A DNA stretch of 64,000 nt from Bathelium albidoporum (lineage: Eukaryota > Ascomycota > Dothideomycetes > Trypetheliales > Trypetheliaceae). Below are positions 33,518-45,513 of the stretch, piece by piece. Under the pieces are notes generated by a model. It was not told the DNA's origin and did no database searches. It worked only from the letters and a program-made list of their open reading frames with translations. The translations under genes were made by a program, and so were the position numbers. Position 1 is the first letter of the stretch, and each line of letters begins with the position of its first letter. The stretch covers positions 186,001 to 250,000 of the forward strand of contig JAGFVP010000006.1 of the NCBI GenBank assembly GCA_021031095.1, given 5' to 3'.

Positions 33518-34342
33518 AGTTCGAAGCTAAGGCGTAATTTACAACTGAAGGCGGCGAAATCTGTTTTGGGCGAACGTGCGAGCAATTATCTATGTTACAA
33601 TTGGACAATAACGCGAAGAGTTTACGTAGCGAGTTGTGGTTAAAGACTATGCTGTTAGCATATTGATACAAGTTGAAACTCTGATAAGAGATGAACTCAT
33701 GAACTCAGGAGCTCTCTTTATTGTAGACTTTGGCGTGCTTGTTTTGACCAAAGGTCTGCCTACCTAACCTAAGTACCTACCTATAGACTGTCAATTCCAT
33801 AAAATGTGTTTTTCACCGTTCTGGAGGTTGACTGGGAGGTATCTACTGTATACTGGTATCTACTTTGCATCTACCTCATTTCAAAAGAGGCCCAGCAGCG
33901 GGGCTCGGCAAACGGCTGGTAACTAGAACATCTGCTTGTAGGAATTGCTCTACCTCCGGTTCGAATACGCGCTAGCTGCACTGCTTCATCTCGTGAGACA
34001 GGAACCATGCGGACAAATATCTGCGGACGATGGTTAACAAACACAGCATCCGCGCCAACAAGAGTCCACCGTACACGGCGGAGGCCCGAGGTTGGCGCTA
34101 CGGAGCTCCAGTAGCGTTTCTAGCCATCGACTCGCCTTCTCGCTCTGGAGTCAAGGCGTTCTCTGCACATGACAAAAATAGCTCACACAAGCCGGAATGC
34201 AAATTTTCGATCACAAACAGATTCCAAGCCAAGAGCTGTGTGCCGCCATTTGGACACCCCGAAGCAAGGGACACATAAGTAGCCTGATACATGATAACCA
34301 CTCCCTTAAACAGCTCGTATATCCATCCCACTCGCGTTAGTC
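33518..34342. other. P450-MFS intergenic region
   Basis: About 825 bases without a supported gene. A dense cluster of overlapping tacct/aggta units lies at 33760-33786 (see findings). The right part should hold the promoter of the MFS gene. The minus-strand frame at 34098-34331 has no recognisable domain. Confidence 0.4.
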
Positions 34343-36510
34343 ATGGCTTCAGAAGAAGCCGGATCTCTCAGAGACGTCTCCTCACAAGATCTGCCTACCC
34401 AAGATGGACAATACGAGAAAACTTTATCTTCAAGCGACCAGCAATTGCCTGTCACCCAACATCCAGAAACTGCCGATGAACAACCTCCGATCGTGCTCTC
34501 GAAAACAAGATTTGTGCTTACTCTCGTAGGGCTTGTGCTAGCGACGTTCCTCGTGTGTACCTGCAACAAGACTTCAAGATTGAACCTCAACTGATATGGC
34601 TAGGCATCGCTCGACTTTGTCAGTGACTATCTGTAAATCATACTGATAACCGTGTCCTGACAGTCTGCATAGACAATCATATCCACAGCAATCCCTGCCA
34701 TCACCGATGAGTTCAACAGTCTCCAAGACATCGGATGGTATGGCGCTGCATTCTTCATCACGACCTCCGCTACGCAGGCGCTCTGGGGTAAGGTCTACAC
34801 TTTCTTCCAACTAAAATGGGCCTACCTTGCCGCCATCGCCATTTTCGAGATTGGCAGTCTCATATGCGGTGAGTCGAAACAGCAAGTCAAATATCAAAAG
34901 CTTTCTCATACAGCTACGTAGGCGTTGCCCCAAAGTCCCTAGCCCTCATCATCGGACGCGCTATCTGCGGAGTGGGAGCGGCTGGCCTTTTTGCTGGCGC
35001 GTATACGATCGTGGCAGTCACAGTGACTCCTTCCCAACGGCCCAAGTACACTGGCTTGATGGGAGCCGCTTATGGTGTGGCTAGCGTCGTGGGACCACTT
35101 ATCGGAGGAGCCTTCACGAGCCACGTGTCTTGGAGATGGTGGTATGTGAGGCATTCGAGCTGCTGCGAGAAAAACCTGCTTACAGGAACGACAGCTTCTA
35201 TATCAATCTGCCGATCGGAGCACTGTCTACAGCATTCGTTGTCTTCTTTCTCGTAAACCAGGCACCTAAGGCCCGCCCAACGTGGCGTCAAATGCTCATC
35301 CAAATGGACATAATAGGCTTGGTCTTAATTGTTGGAGCCATGGTCTGCTATGTCCTTGCACTACAGTGGGGAGGCATTTCGAAGGCCTGGAAGAGCGCGG
35401 ACGTTGTTGGGTGTCTGGTAGGATTTGGCGTGATCCTCATCGCATTTGGCGTGGTCGAATGGTATCAAGAAGATAATGCGATGCTCCCTAGTCGTATCAT
35501 CCGTCGGCGTACCGTCTGGGCCAGCATTATCTTTAATTTCATGTAAGCCCTTGCCCCTGAAGCATCCTTCACCCTGACCAATGCTTACCTTCTACAGGAT
35601 CAACTCTGCGTTCTTGCTCACGTTCTACTATTTGCCGATCTACTTCCGTAAGTCGTCCTTGCAGTGGCTCGCGTAATGCGATGAGAACAATTCTGACTTT
35701 TGCAGAGTCCGTTCAAGGTGTCTCGGCTGCGGCGAGTGGCATTCGCACTGTCCCGTATATCCTCGCAGTCAGTAAGTGATGTCTCCGAGACGCTCGTGAA
35801 CATTTCAGTCACTTACTCTAATAGCGCTCTCTGTTATAGTCACGGGTCAGGTAATTTCCAAGACTGGTTATGCTTGGCCGTGGGTATTCGCCGGGGCAAT
35901 CTTTACAGCAGTTGGTTCGGGACTCATGTATACATTCAAGATCAACTCGTCAGCTGGGACGTGGATCGGATTTCAAGTAGGTATTGCTGTCCATTGGAGA
36001 ACGACGACTAATGTCTATTACTCTTCAAGATTGTCGGCGGAATGGGCGTTGGAATGAGCTTCCAAGTGCCCGTCATGACAACGCAAGCCACGACGAGAGA
36101 GTCCGATGTGGCGCTAGCATCAGCGACGGTCCTTTGTATGTCTGATCGCCATTTTCCGTGATTAGATATTGCCAGCATTTGCTGATGCCCTGTGTTTAGT
36201 CGTTCAAGCTCTCGGGGGCGCCTTCGGCGTTCCCGCTGCCCAAGCCGCCTTTCAGAACACGCTTCTCAAACAGTTACCCATCACAGCACCACACGTCAAT
36301 CCATACACCATTCTCAATGCGGGAGCTACGGGCCTCAAGAACATCGTTCCGGCAGACTCCATGGAAGGGGTACTGGAGGCCTATGTAGCAGGTTTCAGAG
36401 AAACGTTGATTGTTGCAATTGCTTTTTGCGGAGCAACATTCATTAGTGCGTTCGCTTTCAGGTTGACAAATATCCAGAAGATCAGAATTGCCGAAGGTCA
36501 GAGTGGATGA
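34343..36510 (+). CDS. MFS drug:H+ antiporter, 14-TM type
   Basis: Ten exons by my reading: 34343-34552, 34604-34618 (15-nt microexon), 34673-34868, 34922-35141, 35186-35542, 35598-35647, 35706-35771, 35825-35976, 36030-36135 and 36200-36510; 560 residues. After a polar 60-residue N-terminus come DHA2-family marks: LASLDFTIISTAIPAI (motif D1), DIGWYGAAFFITTSATQALWGKVY (motif A region), LIIGRAICGVGAAGLFAG (motif B with the Arg), and GLMGAAYGVASVVGPLIGGAF (motif C, antiporter signature). NDSFYINLPIGA follows. Such proteins export toxic compounds or self-made metabolites using the proton gradient. The acceptor at 35824 could be replaced by one 15 nt downstream in the same phase. Its position beside P450 and Zn2Cys6 genes fits an exporter for a local pathway. 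Confidence 0.88.
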
Positions 36511-37998
36511 CGTGGATTTTGTAACTATCTCTGCATCATTTCCGTTTGCTATAGCAACCAGGCACTAAGATGGTAGACGCCGAAATAGCAATCGATGGCT
36601 GGGAGCCAGCTGCCACTGAATGGGAGTTATGCTATACATAAACAAGCAAGCGAATTCGATACCTGATACTTATTTAGATGGGGACACTTGACATTTGTTG
36701 AAATTGATATAGCAATTTCATAAAATACTAAATATGAGGTAGCAGCAGGCTGAGGTCGCGCACTGTACTGAAGGAATCGCCAGACCAGGGTCTATACCTG
36801 GATCACACCTCAGCTCCATAGATATGCATGACATTGTAGATATCCTTCGAATTATTGAGTAGCTCATGATAGTAGGTTGCTGTTGCATAAATGCGAGCGA
36901 GCTAGTGGAATGCTAAAGCCATTAATCCGTTGACGTGGTCTGACACAGACTGCAAGAGAGGGGTGTCTATCCTGCTGTTCTCTAGGTAGTAAGAACTCGG
37001 ACTCGCTTTTGGGCAACGGCGTCAAAAGCTCGTCGACACCCCGGGCTGCATGTACCAAGATAAAGCTTCATGCAGACTCTTGCAGAGTTGATAAGGCAAT
37101 CTCGCACAGGCCACATTTACCGGTATGCGCCTGATTTGCTTCAGAACTTCAGAAGTGACCGTTTCCGGCGCAGACGCTTGCGTCATGATGTCATGCAAAC
37201 GCCAAGCGAGAATCTGGGGGAAGATATATGGACTCTGCTGAGGTGAGACTGTTTTGCTTTTAGACTGTGGCTGACTGCTGTTTGTCCCACTACATCAAAA
37301 TTCACCCAAAGTTTGTAGAATAATCAGGCTTGTAGATATCCACGAAGTCTGTCATTACGCCTGTTTAAAGACCGCCAGACCAGGCAATGAAAGAACTGGC
37401 CTTCAATGAGCGTCACGTGATATCAAATTTCTTCTTTTATCAGCTTGGACTCAGTCGTGGACTGCTACGGCTTGCGGCCCCGCTCCGGCAATCATCTATC
37501 CTATCTCGCGTGGCTTGTGGGATAACGACGAATTCAGCCAGTGAAACAGATGGCTGGTTATGCAAGACCCCTGGCCTAGCAATCTTCGATTTTGTCAAAT
37601 TATCGGGTACGTACAGCAACAGGCAGCCAGCTGAAAGAACGGGCATCTTCCCGCCCCAGCATATCAACTCAGTGGAGCTTTAATCAGGTACTTCTTCATT
37701 CAATCCTTAGCTAACGATACATGCCCTTGTCATTTACCTGCCTTCCTAGTGAGGAAACTCGACCTCTAATTCCATCAAGACGATGTTATCTTAAGTATGT
37801 GCTTGTATAGCATCTTCTGGGATCCAGTTGTGAATTTCCAAGGGTCGAAATCTCTAATCTCCGATCTACTTTTAGTTGACAGCAATCAATCCACACTTGT
37901 CCGCAAAAGATCGTCTTACTATCCCTTTTGCGCCTACCTTAAATTTGCAATCTAGAGCACAGATCCTTTTTTTGTTTTTTGGTGCCCGAGCCTCTGGA
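36511..37998. other. 1.5-kb interval upstream of the Zn2Cys6 factor
   Basis: No supported gene; open frames (36864-37058 minus, 37387-37683 plus, 37440-37667 minus) are short and mutually antisense. A CACGTG-containing stretch (gcgtcacgtgatatc) is present near 37415, about 580 bases before the factor's start. Promoter function is inference. Confidence 0.4.
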
Positions 37999-40809
37999 AT
38001 GGGGGATCCAATCGCATGTGTCCGGTGCGCCATCTCAAAGACACGATGTGATAGAAAAGTCAGTGCCCAAATAGCTGCCAAACTGCGAATCTATCTCCAG
38101 CCCTAGTCCCTTCATTCCTAAAATATTCTGTCCGGCATCTCACATTTCATTCGCAGGTCCCATGCTCGCAATGCGTCTTGAAAGGCCACGACTGCCATCC
38201 TCGGCGGTCTTCGCGGAGACCTCGGGCGCCGCGGCGGCAATCATCACGGAGCCAAGGATCGCAAGCTCAAGGAGCTATTTCTAGACCTGAGATAGATAGT
38301 TTTGGCGCTCCAAGAGAGACTGCAGATGTCGCTGACTTCAATGCTCATTATCAGAGCGCTGAACCGGCCGCTGAACATGATTTTTTCGATCTCCCTGATC
38401 CCAGTTTTCTCCAGCAACCGATGATTCTTAATGACTCATTACATTTTGCGGATGGCCAAACCGGCCTCCATGGACTTCATCAGCATATCGGCGGCGGCAG
38501 GCCGCTCTACGCTGGGAGCGGAAGCAACAACGAGCTACCCGAAGTTGACACTGTATTTGATGCCCTCAATCCTTCAACCTGGTCAGTCTCAGACAGTGGA
38601 AACCGGCTACCAATCTCTCAAGAGCCCATGCCATTGACAGCCAGCATGCCATCATTGCCTTTTCAACCAAATCAGCGTTCCCAAACGGATTCGCCGGCAA
38701 CATTGTCGGCAATGAACCATCCGAAGCCCTGGCCACCGCTACTTACACCGGTTGACAATACGTTTTCATCGGTACACGAACAGGAGCCAGTCTTTGATGA
38801 CTCTAGCTCTGACCGAATGACTTCAAATGATGCCGCAAATTCGCGGGGTGTCCTCGAAGACATGGCAGACCTCCTTGCTCATCCCGGTTCATGGCAGAGC
38901 TTTGTTTGTGAGTGTCAGGATGTTGAAAGTATCAACCACGGGATGTAAGTTGACCTTCTTCTCCAGGCACACAAAGCGATAGCAGCCAGGTCTTGCCAAA
39001 AGGTGCGAGAGATCGCTTAGTTGCATCTGTACAGTTGTTGTTGTACCGAGCAATGCATAACAGACCAACGCCCTCAATACATGATATCAACAACGGCGCG
39101 GTGTCCAACAAGGGCCTCTTTGGACCTCTTGTAGTGTTGCCTCCCTCAAATATCCTGGCTCACTTTGTAGAACTTTACGCTGGGTGTGTCAATATAGTAC
39201 AACCGTATCTTGGCCTGGCTGGGGCGCCACAAGTCAAGGTCCAACATATATTGCAGGTCAATATTGCAGACGTGGGAATACTGCTCGTTATCCTCCTGAT
39301 TACTCAAGGAGCCATGCTCACGGATCATAGCCATTCCTTAATTCTGGCGGACGGATTAACTGAGATCTGCCGACTAGCCTTGGATGATGTCTTGGAAAGT
39401 AGGACAATGTCAGACCCGATGGTCGGAGGAAATGCCCTGCAACTACTGACGATCTGTGCTTGGAGCGGCAAAGATTCCTTTACTTCGGTAGGCCCCCTTT
39501 GATAAATGATTGAGGGGACACTGCTGAATACAATGTACAGTTTGCACTGTCCAAAAGAGCACAGTATCTGAATGTGAGACAATAGATGCTGATTCACTGA
39601 CAATGCTAACGTAACCAGATGCTCGGACCAGCAGGTTTGTTGCAGCCACGATCAAGTTCAAGAAACAAAGAGCTTCAAGCACAAAAACTCGACCCATGCG
39701 AAGCATGGAAATCGTGGAAAGAAAGCGAGCAGCAAAACAGGCATGTGTTTGCAGTCCCTTGGTTCAACTTCAGTCACTAATAGAGCAGCAGATTAGTCTA
39801 TGCTTGGGTCTACGTTGACCTGGTAATGAGCCTGCTCCATGACCTGCCGCCAATACTATCCATCAACGATCTCCATGTCGCGCTGCCTCATGACAATGAT
39901 CTGTGGCATGCCGGGTCCTCTACTGCATGGCTTGAGCTTTACCAAGCGAGTAGTACTTTTGCGCAAGGAGTCTTGCCATCATTGAAAGATCTGTTTCGGA
40001 GCTTCATACAAGGCCATTTGACGCATAAGCGCAATCTTCCTTTTCATCATCTGCGCCTCCTCTTACATCCCCTACAGGCAATGGTCTTCGAACAACAGCA
40101 GACTCTACGTGTCTTTGGCGTCGACAAAGCAGCGAACGGAAGTCCAGCCTTTCCAAGAGCTCAAGCCTCTGAGCGCCTGAAGGAAACGCAAAATCTACTG
40201 GAGCAGATGTCGTTTGTCCTGACAAGGAACTCAGAGGCAGATGACAACACCGATCAGCAGGAATTCCGTTCAACGGTCTACGTCAGCATGATCATACTTC
40301 ATCTGATTAGCCTGAACATCTATACGAGCATTTCTGAAATCAAAAATGTTGCCGAAGGAGAACCACCAACATCAGTAGCGGAACGCACAAAACTGTGGGG
40401 ACGGGTGCGATACAGTGAGAGTGAACATTCTATCCTTTTCCACGCGGGTCAAGTTTTTCGGATTCTTGAGGAATTGCTTGAGACCGTAAGACTGCCGTGG
40501 TGGCCCATTGCTGCTTACCGGGCGACTTTAGCTTGCTGGTCGCTCAGCCTACCGGACAAGATACCGGATGAGGACCAACCAGAAGTTAGCATCAACACTC
40601 TGCTTCCAGATGACCAGGACTTGATCCGCTATCGGAACGAGCAGATAGGTACTGCAGTTATGACCCTTCCTGATGGTAGATGCATGGCAGTCTTGGAAGG
40701 CGAGAATAGTTTACACTACTGCATTAGCTTGTTAAGGAATCACCGCACACGTCTGGTACGAAACACGCAGGCAAAGTTGGTGCGCCTTGTGAATAGATGG
40801 AGCATTTGA
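37999..40809 (+). CDS. Zn2Cys6 transcription factor with fungal middle domain
   Basis: Five exons: 37999-38058, 38157-38944, 38986-39487, 39619-39740 and 39792-40809; 829 residues. The binuclear cluster starts almost at the N-terminus: CVRCAISKTRC (C-x2-C-x6-C), then, across intron 1, VPCSQCVLKGHDC with the last three Cys. A basic linker (RRSSRRPRAPRRQ) and a long Ser/Pro/Gln-rich region follow. From about residue 440 on, the fungal-specific middle-homology domain is seen (EAWKSWKESEQQNRLVYAWVYVDLVMSLLHDLPPILSINDLHVALP). Intron 4 appears to use a GC donor. It likely binds CGG-type half-sites in the nucleus and is a natural candidate regulator of the nearby P450, MFS and oxidase genes; that is inference from position. 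Confidence 0.88.
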
Positions 40810-41649
40810 TGGTGACGAGCCAGATTGCTCCCGAATGGGTTGTGCAGTGCTCCTTACAGTTGTTCTCGCTGGGAACACGTATGGACGGTTAAAGGATGGA
40901 TACTCCATAATATGCAGCAGCGTGGACTGACAAGCGAGCAAAATGGCGGACGCGAGAACGCTGACCAGAACGGTGCTTTAATGATACCCGATTGAATTGA
41001 ACATGGAAGTTCATATCGAGTCGACTGCCTAGACGCTCTCTGTCCATCTTCCCATGTTGAGAGGACAAGACATCGCCTCAATGGCAAAGTGGAACGGTTG
41101 AAATTGCTTTGGTGTTCAAGTGAGTTTCCACATGCTCGGCGTAGGAAGATGGACATTCCGTAGAAAGAGCCTGCAGCCAATAAAATCAGCAAGTTGCCCT
41201 CTGTTTCGTCTGAGGACCATGGTATAGTGATACTCGAGGTTGGAAGCACAGTTTGCAATGACAAAGTGGAGAAATGGTGATTAGTGCAAGCAGTGTATTA
41301 TGGCAAAAACTTGATAAACACCAGCCTCTGATCAAGTCATGACTAGCAAGCTATCTATACAAGGAAAAGGGAAGCCAAGCGTAGGTTGACTTTTGACCCA
41401 TGTAACTAAGCATTAGATAGGTCTTTTCTACGATTGAGGTCACGTGGCTATACTGGGGATTGAGCAAAGATATGCTAGTGATTTTATTGACAGTTAACCT
41501 CACGCTCTGCGATACAGCTAAGACCGTAGGCTAAGACGAATAATGTGTAACATGAGCAACGACAAGAGCAACAAGAAGTGACAAGAAGCTGACAACTTGA
41601 CCTCTCCAAGATATTACACTGCCAAAGTACCTAAGGCTGCTTCACGTGC
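40810..41649. other. Convergent region between Zn2Cys6 factor and USO1
   Basis: About 840 bases containing both 3' flanks. Two CACGTG palindromes occur (41441-41446 and 41643-41648), but since both genes end here they are not obviously promoter sites. No gene is supported. Confidence 0.4.
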
Positions 41650-44600
41650 CTAATCAACATCCCCGTCCTTCGCCCCATTATTTCCATCTTCTTCACCACC
41701 CGCTTCCTCATTCTCCTCTCCTTCGTCCTCGCCCTCTTCATCCTGATCTTCATCCTCATCTTCCATATCTGAAACCTCCTCCCCCAACGCCTTCAACCGT
41801 TTCTAGCTCCACCGTCAGCAACCATCAAACGCACCAGATAGAAAGGACCAAGACTCACCTTGTCTCTCATCCGCCTCTCCTCCAAATCCGTCATCACCAT
41901 CAACATCTCATCCAGCTCCCCCTGCGCCGCCGCCCTCACCTCCTCCTTCTCCTCCAACCGGCCCTCCACCTCCCTCACCCGCTGATTCGCCGCCGTCAAG
42001 CTCCGATCCCGCTCGCCCAGCTGACCGCGCACCTCTTCAACCCGCCGCTCCGCCTCCCGCAGCTTCGTCTCCGTCTCCGCACCACTGGCGTCACGCTCCT
42101 GCGCTGCCGACTGCAGCTCGGCCATCTGCGACTTGGCGGACCCGAGCTCCGCCACGAGCCGCTGGCGCTCCTGCTCGAGTTCTGGCAGCCGCGCGAGCTG
42201 CCGCTGCTGGTCGTCCGCCGATCGGCGCGCGGTGTCGCGCTCGGTGCGGGCGGAAGCGGCGTCAGCACGCGCGCGGCCGAGTTCGGCGCGGGCGTCGTCG
42301 CGCTCGCGCTGCGCGTCGGCGTGAGCGGCTTTCCAGCGGTCGGCGTCGCCTTGGAGGCGGGCGAGCTGGCCCTGGGTCTGGCGGTCTGCTTGCTCGTTGT
42401 GAGCTTCTGCTTGTGTGAGCTGGTTCTGGAGGGCGTCGAGGTCCTTGGCGTGCTGGTCCTGCAGGTACTCGGTACTGGCTCGGTGGCCCTGCTGGATCTT
42501 GTCGATTTCGATTTCATGGCCCTTTTGCAGGGCGTCGTTGATGTTCTTGATGCGGGTGACCTCCGCCATGCTGGTCTCCTGTGTGCGCTTGTGCTCCGCG
42601 TGGGCTTGGTTGAGTTTGCTCTCCAAGCTGAGGATATCGGCTTCGGCTTTCTGCAGCGCCTCGATGCGTCCCGAGAGCTCGGTGCGTAGCTCGTCAAGGG
42701 CATCGCGGTCGATGCCGGTGGTGGCGGTGGACGACGCGTGAATTTCGATGCCGGGGTCGCGGTCGATCGCGCGGATGAGGCGGCTGAAGTTATCTTTGAG
42801 GAAGTCCATGAACGTGGGGTCAAAGTAGATGGGTGGGAGGGTGGTAGATATTGCAAGAGAGGAGGACCCTTGGGGGGAGAGTTCGAAGTCGCGTATGAGT
42901 GGGTGTCGGCGAAGTTGTTTGAGGGCATCAACATAGCTGTCGCGGCCGAGGTTAGATGTGAGGATTGGTTGTAGGGTGCGTCTTGGGATTGGAGAATCTT
43001 TGGTGGAGAATTCGTAAATAATGCCAAGAAGGCTGGCGCAGAGGCCACGGACGACAACATGGTCATCATCCGTTGTCCGTGAAGCTGCTTGTACCAGACT
43101 TTGAAGACTACTTCCCTCCCCAAGAAAATCGCTGACCGCATCATTGTCATCAAAGAGCCAGATGGAAAGTAGCATAAGATATCCGATACTGATCCTTTGG
43201 TCTTGCTCTCGCTGCAAACAGTCGATGAGGTTGCCCGTGATTGCTTGAATGCACGTGACCACTTCTTCACCATTTTCTGCGTCACCCTCTGTAACGTCCA
43301 TCAGCAGCTTCTTTGCTTCAGCGTCGTCGAAAATCAGATGAAGCACAAGCACAGTTGCAAACCATGATCCATAAGGATTGGAAGACCACGATCCTGGGGG
43401 CCCATGGATCAAAGACGTGAGAACGTTTGCTGTCTCGTCTTCGCCAGAAGTATGCCCATCGACCGCTCGATGAAGGAAATGAAGACGTATCGCAGCATGA
43501 CCATACGCATAGGCCTTTAAGCATTCACATGCTGCAAAGCGGCTACTGTACAGATCGGCCGGTGATGGACGAAGTGTCAGATCAAGCAAAGCATCAATCA
43601 CGTATATCTCGGTAACCCCGTTCGTCTGTGGCTTGCCATTTTCCGCGGCATTGCTTTCTGTGCGTGAGCTGACTTGCAGTTGAGCAAATCCCTCTTGAAG
43701 CTTTGCATTCCCGCGGATCATGTCTGAGCAAGTGTAGAGTGCCTACAAAACTGATCAGCACTTGCGAACGTCCGCTTTCATGCAATTTGCATTACCTCTG
43801 CTCGGATCGGCCCTTCCCATCTCGCGCTGAATGCAAGATCCAAAGCTCGCTGGAGAAAGCTATGCTTTTGAAAAGTCTCTGCATTTGGCCGCGAGCTGAC
43901 GCTGCCCTGGACGAAAAACATCCGGATGACTGCCAAAAGGCCCCAAATATTCTTTGCGCTCTGTGGATTCTCGAAATTGCCATCGTCGTCTCCGTCCCGT
44001 GGTGTTCCGTCCTTCAATCCACCAGGTAAGATGTCAAGAACCCTCTTTACACAACCTGTTTCGCGGAACAGAGATTGATTAGACGCATTCCCGCGAATAA
44101 GATTTGCCAGTAATGATAGGCAATCTTGGACGACAATGCCCCCTTGTAACAGTGATCCTTCAGACTCCATTAATCTGAATACTCTTTCAAAAGCACTCTC
44201 AAATGCGACGAGCTTCTGCAGTTCCACGGAAGATACGGTGAGATCGGTACAAAGAAGCAGACCGGCTATGAAAAGAAGCATATCAGCATATTGTAAGCAT
44301 GGTCAAGCCGGAGGACTTACCATTGCGGACTGCATCTCTGGGGTCGTCCAGGAGTGCGACCAGCCTCGTGGTACCCAGAGGGGCAGAGAGGATACATTCC
44401 TGAGTCCTTTCTGGTCTTGCGGAACAAATGGCAGTAATGAGTTGCAGAGAATACAGTCGAGAATAGAAGTCTGGGGTTTCGAGTAGATCTAGGAGTATGG
44501 TGATATTATCTTGCCGCTAACTTTCAGCTCAGTACACGATTGAAGCCGACAGACAAAGGGAAATACCTGAGTAAATTCATCCGCCAGCCATAAAGCAATG

Positions 44601-44944
44601 TCATCTGACGCTTCAGGCTGTAGTCGTTCAGCTTCCAGCTTCTCCGATCAGTTGGCCAGTAGACATACACTTCGCGCATCCGGGCTGAACAGCGTGAGAA
44701 GAGTCTCTAAGACCACCTTGATCGTGTCCACATCATCTCCGTCTTTTGTCAGACTGCCAATGAGGCCGCGAAGAGCCCCTGATGCTACCGACGCGGGATA
44801 TTCCTTCGCGAAACTGCGCAAGCCAAGAATAGCAGCGCGTCTGTCTTCGAGTAGCGTAGCATTGTTGAGTCTTCCGCTAAGGGTGTGTATGGTATCTGTG
44901 GCTGTTTGCTTCGCCGGAGCTTGAGCCTCGAGCATGCGCAACAT
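41650..44944 (-). CDS. USO1: Vesicle tethering factor Uso1/p115
   Basis: Six exons (44669-44944, 44567-44617, 44321-44516, 43796-44265, 41859-43742, 41650-41802), 1009 residues. The N-terminal armadillo head is easily read: MLRMLEAQAPAKQTATDTIHTLSGRL at the start, LLEDRRAAILGLRSFAKEYPASVASGALRGLIGSL, RQDNITILLDLL, and YGSWFATVLVLHLIF in the head's C-terminal part. From about residue 650 there is a long heptad coiled coil (Glu/Leu/Ala-rich), and the tail ends in a run of Asp/Glu typical of Uso1/p115. The protein tethers ER-derived vesicles to the Golgi with Ypt1. The coiled-coil DNA is very GC-rich, so long antisense open frames occur there and are shadows. It shares an upstream region with RAT1. 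Confidence 0.95.
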
Positions 44945-45513
44945 GGTAGCTGCTGCACTTCAGAGCTCAACATGCCCGCAACGTAGAAGGGTGGACGGGA
45001 TACCGAGTATCAACAACGTGAAGTCTTCATGTCGGAGTTTCGCTAGTCCTAGAGCGATTGGAGTATTTTGTGCGGGAGAAGCTGGACAGGTCAGAATACC
45101 AGGCAATAGTTCTCAATGGAATATCGAAGCTGGTAGTAAATAATTCGTAAAACGATAAGATCTTACCAGTTCGTATTTCACCGCGTTGGGCTAGCCTCAT
45201 GCTGTGGTGCCGGCAGCCAGCCTCCGACTTCCGACCTCCGATCTTTGACCTTTGAACTCCATTCATACAAAACCGGGCGTCTCTTGCGGTTCAGTGGAAT
45301 CCAACGGTGCCCGCCCATCTCCCAAAGCCCTTTTTTACACTTCCCACTTCGGCGTCACTTAGGCTGCGGCTTACTTGTGCCTTATCTTTTCGCCCCTTTG
45401 CCCGGCGACATACGTCCGATGTACCCGTCAAGCATTACCTTTATTTAACCTTTACTCTTTCGCGCTTTCACTTCTGAACACTTAGCCGTTTATTACTTCT
45501 CTCACGCATCACA
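44945..45513. promoter_or_regulatory. Divergent promoter region USO1 / RAT1
   Basis: A 570-base interval between two divergent housekeeping starts. The RAT1-proximal part is pyrimidine-rich (ctttactctttcgcgctttc near 45451), common upstream of constitutive fungal genes. No separate gene is supported. Confidence 0.5.

Noticed and set aside
33950..33975. tRNA-like B-box (ggttcgaat)
   Set aside because: No matching A-box, acceptor stem or anticodon arm could be folded around it.
41646..42689. Plus-strand 347-codon open frame and minus-strand 429-codon alternative frame over the USO1 coiled coil
   Set aside because: Both are low-complexity shadows of a GC-rich coding exon whose own frame gives a clear Uso1 coiled coil and acidic tail.
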